Below are positions 46,932-56,995 of a stretch of 64,000 nucleotides of DNA, piece by piece (the first letter of the stretch is position 1; every line of letters starts with the position of its first letter). Source of the stretch: an uncultured Luminiphilus sp. (GTDB lineage Bacteria; Pseudomonadota; Gammaproteobacteria; Pseudomonadales; Halieaceae); NCBI GenBank assembly GCA_943789425.1, contig CALSUB010000001.1:1-64000 (forward strand), written 5' to 3'. The position numbers were made by a program, and so were the translations under genes. The notes beneath the pieces were generated by a model. It saw only the letters and a list, made by a program, of their open reading frames with translations, did not search any database and was not told where the DNA came from.

Positions 46932-46993
46932 GTTGCGATCCTTCTCTTATTTATTTTTGCCGGTACGCCTGCACATCACGTTGCCTTTACACC

Positions 46994-47026
46994 GCGGATG
47001 GATAGTGCGGATGGATAGCGCGGATG
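46994..47026. repeat. 13-bp tandem repeat
   Basis: GCGGATGGATAG plus a variable T/C base occurs twice in tandem (46994-47006 and 47007-47019), with a third partial copy GCGGATG (47020-47026). It lies in the short gap between the amidohydrolase and SDR genes of one transcript, so it would be transcribed. A role, if any, is unknown. Confidence 0.7.
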
Positions 47027-47051
47027 CACCGACGATGTGGTGACGGGCTGT

Positions 47052-48404
47052 TTATCGTGCCAACCCCATTGAATCAACCAGCTGTCGAGTCAGGACACGC
47101 TCCGAGTATTCGCTGACCCGCCATCCGGGTAGCTCCCAGTTTTTCGGTGGGGGTGACGTCAGGTCAACGAGCTTTCCGTCTTTCATGATATGGCGGAACC
47201 GGTGTTGGTCCCCCAGCTGGGTGATGACTTTTTCGGGCTCTCCGTCGAATATCAGTAAGTCAGCGAGATAGCCCGGTTTGATGCAGCCTAGCTCCCCCTC
47301 TCGCTTGAGGGCGCGCGCGCCCTGTTCGGTTGCGCTGTTAATGGCCTGCAGCGGCGTCATACCAAGATCCTCGACGAATACCTGCAGTTCACGATAGTGC
47401 CAATCTCCGTAGGGTGTCAGGCTGAAACCACTTTCGCTGCCGGTAAGCAGCGGGACGCCCGCGTCATAAGCGGCACGGAGCGTGCCGACACTTTCCGTGA
47501 TCTCTGCCCGGAAGACTTCTCTAAGACCTTCATCGGAGCCAATGGCAGGACCATAGTCGGCTAAGTTAGCTTGGAAGGTGAAGGTGGGTACCAAGGGAAC
47601 TTTGCGATCGACAACGACCTTCAGTGCTTCGTCATCCATATAGGTCGCATGCAGGATCATATCGAATCCAGCAAGTGCGGCGTCGCGCGTGCTGGCCGCA
47701 TTGCGGCAATGGCCTACGACAGGTATGCCGAACTGATGTGCGGTATCGCACACCAATTTCAGTTCATCCAGCGTCCAGGTAGAAATTTCTCCCGGCTCCT
47801 TACCGGGACGAATCGGTAAGCCGCTGACATGCACCTTGATCCAGTCCACGCCGGTTTTTATTTGCTTATGAATCTCACGAACAATTTCAGCAGGTGTGTG
47901 CACGATCCGGGCGTACCCGCGCGTGCCTTCGTCAGGGAGTAAGCGGGTGGCGGTACCGCCGACGCAGTTGATCAAGACATTACCGCCTGTTGTCATACGG
48001 GGCCCTTCGATAACGCCACCTTCGATGGCGTCACGCAGATCGACCCCGACATCGAATACGCAGTCAGCATCAAAGAAGCTGGTAAAACCGGCGCGCAATA
48101 CCTTTTGTGCATTGACCCCGGCCACCAAGGCAGCCAGTCCGTAACGACGATGGAAGAACAGCTCATCGTTACTGTTGGGCTGATCAAAGCTAATATGGCA
48201 ATGGCTGTCGATCAGTCCGGGCAGCACGCGACAGCCGCTGGCATCAATCTCTGAGTGCGCGGCGTCGACAGGTAGGTGTGTGGCTGCGTCAGTGCCGACG
48301 TGAACAATTCTCGGGCCATGAACGAGGACGTCGCATCGGGTCGGCTCGCTCCCAGTGCCATCGATCACCATCCCGTTTTTGATCAGGGTATAAGTGTCAC
48401 TCAT
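47052..48404 (-). CDS. Metal-dependent amidohydrolase (imidazolonepropionase/prolidase-like)
   Basis: 450 residues with the canonical set: LPGLIDSHCHISFD (HxH), WIKVHVSG (carboxylated-lysine site), VVGHCRNAAS (His), MILHATYMD (His) and a late SESG/TGSESGFSLTPYG segment. The C-terminal beta region ends LADLLIFDGEPEKVI. It likely hydrolyses a cyclic amide or lactone intermediate. It overlaps the GntR gene by 4 bases (ATGA). Start is ATG 48402-48404. Family is clear; substrate unknown. Confidence 0.86.
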   Translation of the reverse strand: MSDTYTLIKNGMVIDGTGSEPTRCDVLVHGPRIVHVGTDAATHLPVDAAHSEIDASGCRVLPGLIDSHCHISFDQPNSNDELFFHRRYGLAALVAGVNAQKVLRAGFTSFFDADCVFDVGVDLRDAIEGGVIEGPRMTTGGNVLINCVGGTATRLLPDEGTRGYARIVHTPAEIVREIHKQIKTGVDWIKVHVSGLPIRPGKEPGEISTWTLDELKLVCDTAHQFGIPVVGHCRNAASTRDAALAGFDMILHATYMDDEALKVVVDRKVPLVPTFTFQANLADYGPAIGSDEGLREVFRAEITESVGTLRAAYDAGVPLLTGSESGFSLTPYGDWHYRELQVFVEDLGMTPLQAINSATEQGARALKREGELGCIKPGYLADLLIFDGEPEKVITQLGDQHRFRHIMKDGKLVDLTSPPPKNWELPGWRVSEYSERVLTRQLVDSMGLAR

Positions 48405-49108
48405 ACGGAATACTCCTCATTGATTGCACGGGGGAGTCTCTCGACAGGCTTTTTTTTGTTCAATGCGATGAACCGCATGAGCGCATCTCCTTGCTCCAAG
48501 GTGTGACGTTGTAGTGCTTCTCTGGCGACTTCTGCGTCGCCTGCAACGATAGCGGAAATGATGGCGTCATGGTCTGCCTGATTTTTCTCCAGCCGGCCTG
48601 GCGTCATGACTTGAAAGCGGCGATACGGCAGTACCCGCAGTGACAGCCAATCGGTTGCTTCGATCAGTATTTTGTTATGACAGCCTCTGACGATACCGTG
48701 ATGAAAAGCGCTCCCCAATTTTGCGTACTCGTTAGGGTCTTCCTGGTTGCGCAAGTTATCGGCGGCTGATTCATGGATGGTGACTAAGCGTTTTTTTTCA
48801 GCCTGGCTCATACGCGTTGTGCTGAGAAACGCGGCAGATCCTTCAAGCTCTGACAGGGCCTCGAATAGGTCTAACAGCGTGCCGGAGTCTAGCTCGCTGA
48901 CTACGGCTCGTCGGTGGGCAGATTTGGATATGAGACCGGCTTGCACGAGCTGCGTGATCGCTTCACGAACAGGCGTTCGTGATACACCAAATCGAGTGGC
49001 AAGACGACCTTCCTCCAGTGAGGTGCCTGGTACAAGGGATCCGTTGAATATCTCGCTCTCGATGGCAAGGCGAATGGTGTCAGCCTGTGTGGCCTCACGT
49101 TCTGTCAC
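48401..49108 (-). CDS. GntR-family regulator, FadR/FCD subgroup
   Basis: 235 residues from GTG 49106-49108 (VTEREATQADTIRLAIESEI). N-terminal winged HTH (TSLEEGRLATRFGVSRTPVREAITQLVQAGLI) and a C-terminal FCD ligand domain with likely metal-binding histidines (FHHGIVRG, DHDAIISAI). The long upstream open frame to 49420 overlaps the P450 gene and is not used. Inside the run, between P450s and the amidohydrolase. I infer it senses a pathway metabolite and represses through the palindromes at 51594-51626. Confidence 0.88.
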   Translation of the reverse strand: MTEREATQADTIRLAIESEIFNGSLVPGTSLEEGRLATRFGVSRTPVREAITQLVQAGLISKSAHRRAVVSELDSGTLLDLFEALSELEGSAAFLSTTRMSQAEKKRLVTIHESAADNLRNQEDPNEYAKLGSAFHHGIVRGCHNKILIEATDWLSLRVLPYRRFQVMTPGRLEKNQADHDAIISAIVAGDAEVAREALQRHTLEQGDALMRFIALNKKKPVERLPRAINEEYSV

Positions 49109-50333
49109 GTCGAGCCTCCTCTGCTGAAAAGGCGCCACCAATGAGCAATCGGTATTGACCCCAGTTGCGCCGCTCGGTGGCCGCATCAGGCACCGGTGGG
49201 TTGCCTGGGTCCTGCCGCGCATGATGCTGTAACAGGCTTTTGAGAAGGTTAGTGAGCGTGCCGTAATGTGGCGCTTGGCTCGGGTCTTTTCCTTGCCCCA
49301 GTCCGCCGGCGATGTCACGCCCAAAACAAGTGTGAATCCCGATGCCAAAGGTGAGTCCAAATGGGGGAATGCGATCAGCCACCACCCGATGGGGATTAAA
49401 GCGCGCTGCGTCTTCGCCAAAAATGGCTGTTTCTACATTGGCAGACATCAAGTCGATGAGCACGTTATCGTCGGCTTCAACATGAGTCCCGTCGGGGAGC
49501 GTAAAGGCTTCGCTTGCCTTTCTCCAGGCTACGGGACTCGCGGGATGTAAGCGAAGACTTTCATGAAGGCACTGTTGCAGGAAAGCATCATCCACCTTAA
49601 TGCGCTCCGCATCGTCCGGGTGTGCCTGACACCATTGCGTGATCTCATGAAAACTGTGGGTCAGCGCATTGGCTGAGCTGTGCGCGCCAGCTTGCATGAA
49701 AAACGCCACTTCTCTAAGAATCATATTGTCGTCGAGGTCTTGCTTATCGCGATTGGCAAGCAGAACGCTGAGGATGTCACGAGGCATGTCATCCTCGACC
49801 GCAGCGCCAGATTCAATCCGCTTGAGGATCAACTCTCGACGCAACTTTGAGGGCGTCAGAAAGGCTTCGTCAAACTCTGCCAGTGCTGCCGAGACCTCTT
49901 CTCGCACGGTATCTCTGTCGCGCGTTGAGTGAAATAAAGTGGCGCCCTCACTAAATTTACGAGTGAGTCGAACGAGGGTGTCAGTCTCTTCTTGTGAGCC
50001 TTGCGTGCGATCGATGCCAGCGATATCAGCGCTCAAATTGATGTTGACGCGAAAACCAAATTCGGGGAGGTCTAGGTGTCCCTGTTGCAAGTAGGGGGCG
50101 AGCGTTTGAGACAGGGTGCGGGGATAGACTTCGCTTTCATAATACCGCGCAAAGTTTCGCCGAAAGAGTTTCCACTCGATCGCTCTGCGGGCCGTATGGG
50201 CTTCGCCGTGAAGGGTGAGTAGCACGCGCTCTAGCAAGACGTCGCACTCGCCATACATAGACTGTACGAGCCGGCGATCGCAGAGCGCCGAAAAGGCATG
50301 TTGGTAGCCGATGACGCGAGCAGGTGCGGTCAT
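49095..50333 (-). CDS. Cytochrome P450, second of a tandem pair
   Basis: 412 residues from the ATG at 50331-50333 (MTAPARVIGYQ). Heme-thiolate loop FGIGIHTCFGRDIAG, I-helix MQAGAHSSANALTHS, ExxR in LHESLRLHP. It starts 4 bases after the stop of the upstream P450, so both are one transcript, and overlaps the GntR start by 14 bases. It hydroxylates an unknown substrate, with electrons probably from the 2Fe-2S ferredoxin. The pair is related to each other, not identical. Confidence 0.9.
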   Translation of the reverse strand: MTAPARVIGYQHAFSALCDRRLVQSMYGECDVLLERVLLTLHGEAHTARRAIEWKLFRRNFARYYESEVYPRTLSQTLAPYLQQGHLDLPEFGFRVNINLSADIAGIDRTQGSQEETDTLVRLTRKFSEGATLFHSTRDRDTVREEVSAALAEFDEAFLTPSKLRRELILKRIESGAAVEDDMPRDILSVLLANRDKQDLDDNMILREVAFFMQAGAHSSANALTHSFHEITQWCQAHPDDAERIKVDDAFLQQCLHESLRLHPASPVAWRKASEAFTLPDGTHVEADDNVLIDLMSANVETAIFGEDAARFNPHRVVADRIPPFGLTFGIGIHTCFGRDIAGGLGQGKDPSQAPHYGTLTNLLKSLLQHHARQDPGNPPVPDAATERRNWGQYRLLIGGAFSAEEARRDRT

Positions 50334-50337
50334 GGCT

Positions 50338-51540
50338 CTAAAACAACACGGGATAGGTAGCCCAGACATCTCGCTCTGAAGCCGCGATTTTTTCGGGTGG
50401 TTGATCCGGGTTGGCACGCATGCCTCTCTCAATCAGCTCTTTGATAATGAGCGTGATGGTGCCGAACTGATGGTTGTCGGACTGAGGTTCCTCGGCATGA
50501 CGCAAAACGGTGCCCGCGACCAAGTTCATGCCGAGACAGACATGCATGCCGCCGCCAAAGGACATGCCTGCCGGACTGACTCTTCCCTCGATAGTGCGCT
50601 GTGGGTTAAAAGCGGCTGCATCGTCACCAAATACACTGGCGTCGCGGTTTGCCGTTTGCAGGTCGATGACGACTTTGTCGCCTGCCGGCACAACCGTTCC
50701 GTCAGCCAGAGTGACCTCAGCTTCTGCGCGGCGCCAAGCCTCGGGGCTAGAGGGGTGCAAACGCATACTTTCGAGCACAAATCGCTGTAATTGATGCGGC
50801 TTGGCAACGATTTCGGTCGGCGCACTATCGTGCTCCTGACACCAAGTGAACAGTTCGTTGGTGGCGTGTACCAATGTATGCACTGACGTATGGGACGCGG
50901 CTAGGTAATAAAACGCGACCTCTCTGACCATCAGCTCTTCGGGCATCGTTAATTCGGTGTCGTGCATTAATAGGATGGTTAAGATATCGCGGGGGAGGTC
51001 CTCGTCAGACAAAGTGCCATTGCGATGTTGTTCGATGAGCTCAAGGCGTCTGGCGCGAGAGGGTAAGAAAAAGCGCTCTCGAAACTCAGTAATCGCTGCC
51101 CTGATTTCTTGATAGATCGGTTCTCGGTCGCCTTTAAATTGTCCAATAGTGGCCGCCTGTCCCAGCTGTATCAACAAGCGGTGCTGTGCATCGGCCTCTT
51201 CAACCGTTCCCTCAATGCGATCGATGCCGGCAAATGACAGCGAGAGGTGCACCATGATGCGATAGCCCAATTCTTTAAGGTCAAGGGATGACTCGGTGAG
51301 GAATTGGTCAAGCGTCTCGTTGAGGAGTCCGGGAAACACGTCGTTTTCATAGACCCGGAAAAAATTACGTCGGAACAACTGGCTCTCTACTGAGCGCCGC
51401 TGTCGGTGCTCGTCCCCATGCAGAGTGACCAGCACCTTATCCATTAGAATCTTGCCATCGTCGTAGAGGGACTGTTTTAAATCGTTGAGGCGCAGCGCGT
51501 GTTCAACATCGTAATAGTGACTGACGCGATGGATTTCCAT
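50338..51540 (-). CDS. Cytochrome P450, first of a tandem pair
   Basis: 400 residues. Heme loop FGGGMHVCLGMNL, I-helix segment YLAASHTSVHTLVH and ExxR in LESMRLHP. The sequence KVLVTLHGDEHRQRRSVESQLFRRNF closely parallels its neighbour's LLTLHGEAHTARRAIEWKLFRRNF, so the two arose by duplication. Head of the ten-gene minus-strand run; its promoter faces iorA across 183 bp containing palindromes. Two P450s in one run suggest two successive or alternative hydroxylations. Confidence 0.9.
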   Translation of the reverse strand: MEIHRVSHYYDVEHALRLNDLKQSLYDDGKILMDKVLVTLHGDEHRQRRSVESQLFRRNFFRVYENDVFPGLLNETLDQFLTESSLDLKELGYRIMVHLSLSFAGIDRIEGTVEEADAQHRLLIQLGQAATIGQFKGDREPIYQEIRAAITEFRERFFLPSRARRLELIEQHRNGTLSDEDLPRDILTILLMHDTELTMPEELMVREVAFYYLAASHTSVHTLVHATNELFTWCQEHDSAPTEIVAKPHQLQRFVLESMRLHPSSPEAWRRAEAEVTLADGTVVPAGDKVVIDLQTANRDASVFGDDAAAFNPQRTIEGRVSPAGMSFGGGMHVCLGMNLVAGTVLRHAEEPQSDNHQFGTITLIIKELIERGMRANPDQPPEKIAASERDVWATYPVLF

Positions 51541-51593
51541 GAGGTGTTCTCCCGGGGGTTGGGGTCGACTAACCAGTGCGGTGACCGGTAGAG

Positions 51594-51626
51594 TGTATAC
51601 AATAGGTCAAAAAGTGTACACACTTT
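51594..51626. promoter_or_regulatory. Two phased palindromes in the P450/iorA divergent promoter (candidate GntR operator)
   Basis: TGTATACA at 51594-51601 and TGTACACA at 51615-51622 differ by one base and are 21 bp apart, two helical turns. The second lies in a perfect 7-bp inverted repeat AAAGTGT-AC-ACACTTT (51611-51626). FadR-type GntR proteins bind short palindromes of the T-GT-N-AC-A kind, and such a gene (48401-49108) is in the P450 run. Binding, and control of both runs from this site, are inferred. Confidence 0.55.
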
Positions 51627-51723
51627 ATCGGACGGCACAAAGGCGACGTGATGGTGGCAGTCCGACTTTAACAATTGCCACAGCAGTGTCATATTAAGAG
51701 CAGAACAATAAAGAGAGGGCCGT

Positions 51724-52194
51724 ATGAAGCTGACAGTGAACGGGACAGAGGTGGACATTGCCAGTGAGGGTGATACGCCGCTTTTGTGGGTATTGCGCGA
51801 CGAACTTGATCTAGTCGGCACCAAGTATGGTTGTGGCATGGCGCAATGCGGCGCTTGTACCGTCCATTTAGCGGGCCAACCCGTCCGTTCTTGTGTCACC
51901 CCGGTCTCTGCGGCAGCGGGTAAGGCAGTCGTCACCATCGAGGGGCAAGCCGATGGAGCGGCTTTAACGGCGGTGCAGCGCGCCTGGCTGGAGACAGATG
52001 TGGCGCAGTGCGGTTACTGCCAATCAGGTCAGATTATGGTGGCCACTGCGCTATTAAAGGAGAACCCTGCACCGACAGATGAGCAGATCGACACCGCTAT
52101 GGCGGGCAATGTGTGTCGATGCGGCACCTATCCGCGCATTCGCAAAGCCGTGCATTTAGCGGCCAAGTTGATCGCATCGGAGGCGATGGTATGA
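51724..52194 (+). CDS. iorA: Isoquinoline 1-oxidoreductase-type small subunit, [2Fe-2S] ferredoxin domain
   Basis: 156 residues. It has two 2Fe-2S clusters of the xanthine dehydrogenase small subunit: [21 protein letters not shown] (about residues 40-60) and [10 protein letters not shown]...CRCGTY (about 98-140). It passes electrons from the molybdenum subunit to an acceptor. Its stop is overlapped (ATGA) by the large subunit gene. No FAD subunit is present; such two-subunit enzymes use cytochrome c or similar acceptors. Confidence 0.9.
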   Translation: MKLTVNGTEVDIASEGDTPLLWVLRDELDLVGTKYGCGMAQCGACTVHLAGQPVRSCVTPVSAAAGKAVVTIEGQADGAALTAVQRAWLETDVAQCGYCQSGQIMVATALLKENPAPTDEQIDTAMAGNVCRCGTYPRIRKAVHLAAKLIASEAMV

Positions 52195-54386
52195 GTCATT
52201 CATCAATGAATGCGGGACTCAGCAGACGGCAGTTGTTGCAAGCTGGCGGCGCTTTGTTGTTTGCCGCGGAATGTCCCATCACGTTTGCGACTAAGGCCAA
52301 TGCGGCGGGTGGCGGTGCGATGATGAACAGCTTTGTTCGCATTGACCCCAGCAACGTCATTACCATGCTGGCGAACCACTCAGAATTTGGTAACGGCGCC
52401 TATACCGTGATGACGATGATGTTGGCCGAAGAGCTTGATGTCGATTATCGCGCTATTCAGATCGAGGCGGCGCCGACATCTCCCGATTACTATTCACCTT
52501 TGTTTAGGGAATACCTGACGGCGGGTTCCGTCACCACAGGGAGCACCTGGTTGCCGATGCGAACTGCCGGCGCTAAGGCTCGCGCGATGCTCATTGAGGC
52601 GGCGGCTCAGGTTTGGGGGGTATCTCAAGCGGAACTCAGCACTGAGGCCGGGGAGGTGTATCACGCCAGAACAGGGCAACGCAGACCCTATGGGCAATTA
52701 CTCGAGTCGATTCATCGTTTAAAAATCATGCCTCCGGAGACTGTGTCGCTTAAGGATCCCAGCGATTTTAAGGTGCTTGGCAAGCCCACTCAGCGTTATG
52801 AAGGTGCCGCCAAGGTCGATGGCAGTGCTCAGTTTGGTATCGACTTGAAGCTGCCCGGTATGTTGCACGGCGCGATTGCGCGACCGCCGGTACACGGTGG
52901 TCGTGTGGTCTCTTTTGATGCGACCGCTGCCTTGAAGATGCCGGGTGTGGTCAAGGTTAAGGCGATTGGCGCTGGTGTAGTGGTGTTGGCAAAGAGTTAC
53001 TGGCAGGCACAGAAAGCACGCGGCGAGCTGAATATCACTTGGGACAGAGGTGACAATGACGGCGTCTCCAGTGAGCAGTTTTATCGCGACTATCGCGCGC
53101 TAGCAGAGCAGCCTGGCATACTGGCAGAAGATATTGGCGACGCCCTCGGTGCTTTGTCTGGCGCAGACCGCGTGATTGAGTCAGTTTACGAAATGCCCCT
53201 GCTGGCGCATGCCACGCTAGAGCCCCTGAACTGCATTGCACAGGTTTCTGAGAATGCCTGCACCATCTGGAGTGGCACGCAGTACCAATCGAATGATCAA
53301 GAAGTGATCTCCCGTTTTCTGGGGATTCCACAAGAGCAGGTCACGGTTCACCGTCCCTTAATGGGCGGGAGTTTTGGGCGCCGCTCTAGTAAGACAGCAG
53401 ATTTTACGGTTGAGGCCGTTGAGGCGGCGATGGGCGAGAGCGTGCCCGTGAAAATCATTTGGTCTCGTGAGGAAGATATTCGCAGCGGCCATTATCGCCC
53501 GCTCTTTGTCCACAAAATGCGCGGATCGCTGGATGCATCGGGCATGCCCGATGCCTGGCATCAGGTGGCGGTGGGTCAATCGCTCATGCAAGGGAGTAAA
53601 CACGATCCCGCCTATATGGTACGGGGAATCGATATTTACTCCCTAGATGGCTGTCTTCAAGAGCCGTTTGGTGTGTTCCCTTATGGGACCTCCTACCAAA
53701 TCCCGCATCACCGCGTGGAGAGCCATAACGCCCCGAGGGTGGGGATTGTCCCCCAGGAGTGGCGTTCGGTGGGGCACACCCATACCGGTATTGCTTACGA
53801 GTGCTTCTTGGATGAGCTGGCCGATGCGGGTGAAATCGATCCGCTCGAGTTGCGACTGCGTTTGACCAAAGGCCACGCGAGGATGAATCGAGTCCTTAGG
53901 GTGCTGCGTGAAAAAAGCCAGTGGGACGAGCCGCTTGGAGCAGGGCGGGGTCGCGGAATGGCGGCGAGGATCTACTCGGTATCGCCGATTGCGCAGGCAG
54001 TGGAGGTCAGTGTTGCGGATAACGGTGATTTCACCATTGACCGTGTGGTCTGCGTGTTGGATTGCGGTTTTGCGGTGAACCCACTTGGCATCGAAGGTCA
54101 AGTAGAGGGTGGCATTGCTTTTGGCTTGGGCGGTGCCGCATTCGGCAATATCGATATTGTTAACGGTGAAGTACAGCAGAGTAATTTCCATGACTATCCG
54201 GTGATTAGAATGCCCCAGATGCCCAAGGTGGAAGTGCATATTTTACCCAGCGACGAGCCGCCCACCGGTGTCGGTGAGCAGGCGACAGCCCCCATTGCGC
54301 CCGCAGTAGCAAACGCGCTGTTTAATGCAACAGGACGACGCGTTCGTCGTTTCCCCCTGTCGAGTCAAGGGTTCAAACTGGTCTGA
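52191..54386 (+). CDS. iorB: Isoquinoline 1-oxidoreductase-type molybdenum large subunit with Tat signal
   Basis: 731 residues from ATG 52191 ([24 protein letters not shown]). The twin-arginine motif indicates export to the periplasm after cofactor insertion. Later motifs: [34 protein letters not shown] and [18 protein letters not shown], the last with the catalytic glutamate of molybdenum hydroxylases. It hydroxylates N-heterocycles, aldehydes or similar compounds with water-derived oxygen. The substrate here is unknown; the family is named for isoquinoline. Divergent from the P450 run, likely the same regulon. Confidence 0.88.
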   Translation: MSHSSMNAGLSRRQLLQAGGALLFAAECPITFATKANAAGGGAMMNSFVRIDPSNVITMLANHSEFGNGAYTVMTMMLAEELDVDYRAIQIEAAPTSPDYYSPLFREYLTAGSVTTGSTWLPMRTAGAKARAMLIEAAAQVWGVSQAELSTEAGEVYHARTGQRRPYGQLLESIHRLKIMPPETVSLKDPSDFKVLGKPTQRYEGAAKVDGSAQFGIDLKLPGMLHGAIARPPVHGGRVVSFDATAALKMPGVVKVKAIGAGVVVLAKSYWQAQKARGELNITWDRGDNDGVSSEQFYRDYRALAEQPGILAEDIGDALGALSGADRVIESVYEMPLLAHATLEPLNCIAQVSENACTIWSGTQYQSNDQEVISRFLGIPQEQVTVHRPLMGGSFGRRSSKTADFTVEAVEAAMGESVPVKIIWSREEDIRSGHYRPLFVHKMRGSLDASGMPDAWHQVAVGQSLMQGSKHDPAYMVRGIDIYSLDGCLQEPFGVFPYGTSYQIPHHRVESHNAPRVGIVPQEWRSVGHTHTGIAYECFLDELADAGEIDPLELRLRLTKGHARMNRVLRVLREKSQWDEPLGAGRGRGMAARIYSVSPIAQAVEVSVADNGDFTIDRVVCVLDCGFAVNPLGIEGQVEGGIAFGLGGAAFGNIDIVNGEVQQSNFHDYPVIRMPQMPKVEVHILPSDEPPTGVGEQATAPIAPAVANALFNATGRRVRRFPLSSQGFKLV

Positions 54387-54395
54387 GGAGACAGC

Positions 54396-54683
54396 ATGGC
54401 ACTGGAGCATATGGTCTGGCTGACGCCAAAAGCGGGTGTCGGCGCCGATAAGATGGAAGAGATTTTGGCGTCGATTCGCGCGCTGACTCACATACCTGGA
54501 GTGATCGCCATTTCAGCGGGTCGCAACATCACCGATCGCGCCGGTGGTGCGACGCATGGGGTATTGGTGACACTGGAGTCGGATGGCGCTTTGCCGGGGT
54601 ACTTGCAGCACCCCGACCATCAGGCAGTCGGTGGCTCCCTGCGCGAGCACTGCGAGGTGCTCGCGCTGGATTACGAACGCTGA
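54396..54683 (+). CDS. Dabb (stress-responsive A/B barrel) domain protein
   Basis: 95 residues, beginning MALEHMVWLTPKAGVGADKMEE and with a central IPGVIAISAGRNITDRAGGATHGVLVTLES, the alpha/beta Dabb barrel. The final YLQHPDHQAVG matches the family. Such proteins act as dimers in polyketide/aromatic cyclisation or stress response; here function is unknown. Ten bases after iorB with AGGAGACAGC before the ATG, so likely the same transcript; convergent with the PQQ dehydrogenase gene. Confidence 0.82.
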   Translation: MALEHMVWLTPKAGVGADKMEEILASIRALTHIPGVIAISAGRNITDRAGGATHGVLVTLESDGALPGYLQHPDHQAVGGSLREHCEVLALDYER

Positions 54684-54687
54684 AGCG

Positions 54688-56671
54688 TTATCGCTGACTG
54701 ATGCCTTCTTCGCCCCGCGGTGCGAAGACTAATAAGGCGTTCCCCGCTTCATGGTTGTATAAACCGTAACCGGAATTAATGACCAAGTGTCCATCTCCCA
54801 GTGCGGGCCCCGACCCGCTCATCGAGCCCCCTTTGGCGACCACGCCGTTTGTCCCCGTCACGGACGTGGCGGTGTCGAAAGACCAGACAATGGCTCCTGT
54901 TTCGCTGTTGTAAATGCGAATAAAGCCGTCTAGATGTCCGGCAACGACAGCATCATCCGTTGCCGTGACCGGTGCGGAGACGCCGGGATCACAGAAGGGT
55001 CTTCCCTCGCCGCAAACATTGCTCTGCACATGGCTCCAGAGGACTTCTCCGGTGGCCGCATCAATTGCAGAGACGCCCGGTCGCGCTTTTTGCGGGTCTA
55101 GCCATTCGCCATTGCGGGTGTCATTCATATCGTTGATGGGTACGAAGACCGTTGACCCCGCTGCAGCCATCCCAAAGTGAACGCCGCCCTGAATGCTGCC
55201 TCGGCCTAGTTTGGTTTCCCAGACCTTGCTTTGTCCTGTTTCCCAGTCCAGAGCAAACACGCGGCCATCTTTCTGGCCTGCAACCACTAAGGTGCGCTCG
55301 TCACCCAAGTCCACTAATAGAGGACTGGAGGCTTGGTCGTAGTCTGGGCCATCCTCTTCGGGGCAGTTGGGATTGTCGATCATCATGCAGGCGACATTCC
55401 AGGCGTCGTCAGGGAAAGTTTGGCGGGACCAGAGTCGCTCCCCTGTATCCAGACGGACAGCGATCACCGCATCACTGTTTTGGTCTGCGGGGGAGGAATA
55501 ATTTTCCCCCGTACCAAAGATCAAGAGATTTCTGGCTACATCAACGGTGGGGCTTGTCCAGACCGGGGCGCCAGATGGTGAGAACACTTTTGTTCCCGCA
55601 CGGGTCGTTGCGAGGGAAATCGGTTGGTTGGGAATGGAATAGCTATCCCAAATAACACTCCCATCATTACTGTCGACTGCTAAAACATGCCCACGGAACG
55701 TGCAGCAGGCATAGTCTGGGTCCGCGGCGGTCACCACTTCTAACGAAGACACTGGCACGTAGAGTTTGCCCTCGGCAAACGCGGGGGGTACCGGTGAGCG
55801 TAGCGCTGTGGTGATCATCCGCGCTGGTTTGCCAAATGAGTTCCCCTGTTTCGGCATCAATGGCATAGAGGTTGGCGATGATGTCGCCAAAATAAGCGGT
55901 TGGCGTCTCATCTGGACCACGCTTGCCTAAGGTGATGCCCGTTCTTACCTCGGCACGCGCCGCAAAGGTCCATCGCACGCAGCCTGTTTCGAGGTCGAAA
56001 GCGTAGACCGTACCGTCCTGGCTACCGACAAACACGGCGCCCATAGCGATAGTCGGCTGTGAGCGCGCGCGGGTGGAGGCCGGATAGCCAAAGGCCCATT
56101 TTAGCTCTAGGCGCTCGAGCTCAGCACGGTCCAAGCCCGCGACTTCAGGTGCGACGTAGCGACGTGTGTCATGTCCCCAGCCGGTCAATCGGGTTTCGTC
56201 TAACGCGTTAAATTTGCGGTCGGGCCCCTCGCACCAAGCCACTGCAGGCGTCGCGTCGGGATCCCCCAGTCGCATCTGGGTGATGTACTCGACGATGTGT
56301 TGCTTTTGTTCGTTAGAAAGATGCGCTGCCTGAGCTTGCATAATGCCCTCTGTTACGGAGCGGTAAAGCACCTGCGGAGACATTAATTCCAACCAAGTTG
56401 TGTGAGGCGCTTTGTAGACTTGTGCTTCATGACAGCCCGCGCAGTGCGCTTGGTACAGTGGTTTGCCTGGTAGCGCATCACGATCGCCTAAGTCTCCAAC
56501 CCAGGCATATTGTTCGTCCATCGAGTTGAGGGCTGTGGGTGCGGGCTCATCTGTAGGCGGCGCACCGGTGGCCTGTGCCGCGTTGGCTATCTGGGTTTGC
56601 AGAAAAATCGCTGTTGTTATGCCGAGTACAATCGCTGCCTTCCAGTTGCGAGAGGAGGTTACTGTTTTCAT
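54688..56671 (-). CDS. Cytochrome c/PQQ dehydrogenase of polyvinyl-alcohol-dehydrogenase type, frameshifted
   Basis: 660 residues from ATG 56669-56671 with signal peptide (IVLGITTAIFLQTQIANA). A heme c motif CAGCH is at residues 77-81, then a beta-propeller with PQQ-type repeats (VYAFDLETGCVRWTF, VIAVRLDTGERLWSR, VFALDWETGQSKVWE). The signature CCTFRGHVLAVDSNDG and GAPVWTSPTVD match PVA dehydrogenase-like enzymes. It oxidises alcohols in the periplasm and passes electrons to the respiratory chain. One extra C in the six-base run at 55783-55788 breaks the frame. Starts divergent from a TonB receptor; a shared regulon is inferred. Confidence 0.85.
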
Positions 56672-56995
56672 TGTGATCGCCCCTTTAATCGGTTCATTCT
56701 GAGTGGTTGTTATGGTGTCAAACCGGGCACGTAGTATGGCACTTTCACACCACATTACCCACGCTATTGTTGCTCCACCGTTATTTAACGAATGAGCTTG
56801 CCGTAGCCATTTTCGAGCGTGATGAACCTGGGGGGGCAAGTGAGTAGTCATTTTAGAAACATCCGGACATTTGACCTCGACGAGATTTCCTGTAACGTAA
56901 ACCTTGGCAAAAGAGACGGTTAATTTCCCAGCGAGGGCACCTACGGGCCCTTCAGTTTCTATTATAAAAAATTGCCCTTCATGAGGAGACATTTT
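56672..56995. other. 324-bp divergent intergenic region
   Basis: Between the PQQ dehydrogenase and the second TonB receptor. An open frame from the dehydrogenase runs back through it but lacks any domain. A clear Shine-Dalgarno (AGGAG, 56984-56988) precedes the receptor ATG. I see no palindrome or terminator that I can defend. Confidence 0.5.

Noticed and set aside
49109-49420. N-terminal extension of the GntR regulator
   Set aside because: It lies inside the P450 gene and shows no HTH or FCD similarity; GTG 49108 begins the GntR fold.
53643-54239. Long antisense open frame within iorB
   Set aside because: No family features; it shadows a clear molybdenum-hydroxylase gene.
56672-56992. N-terminal extension of the PQQ dehydrogenase
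   Set aside because: The signal peptide and start at 56671 are typical; the upstream part lacks any domain.
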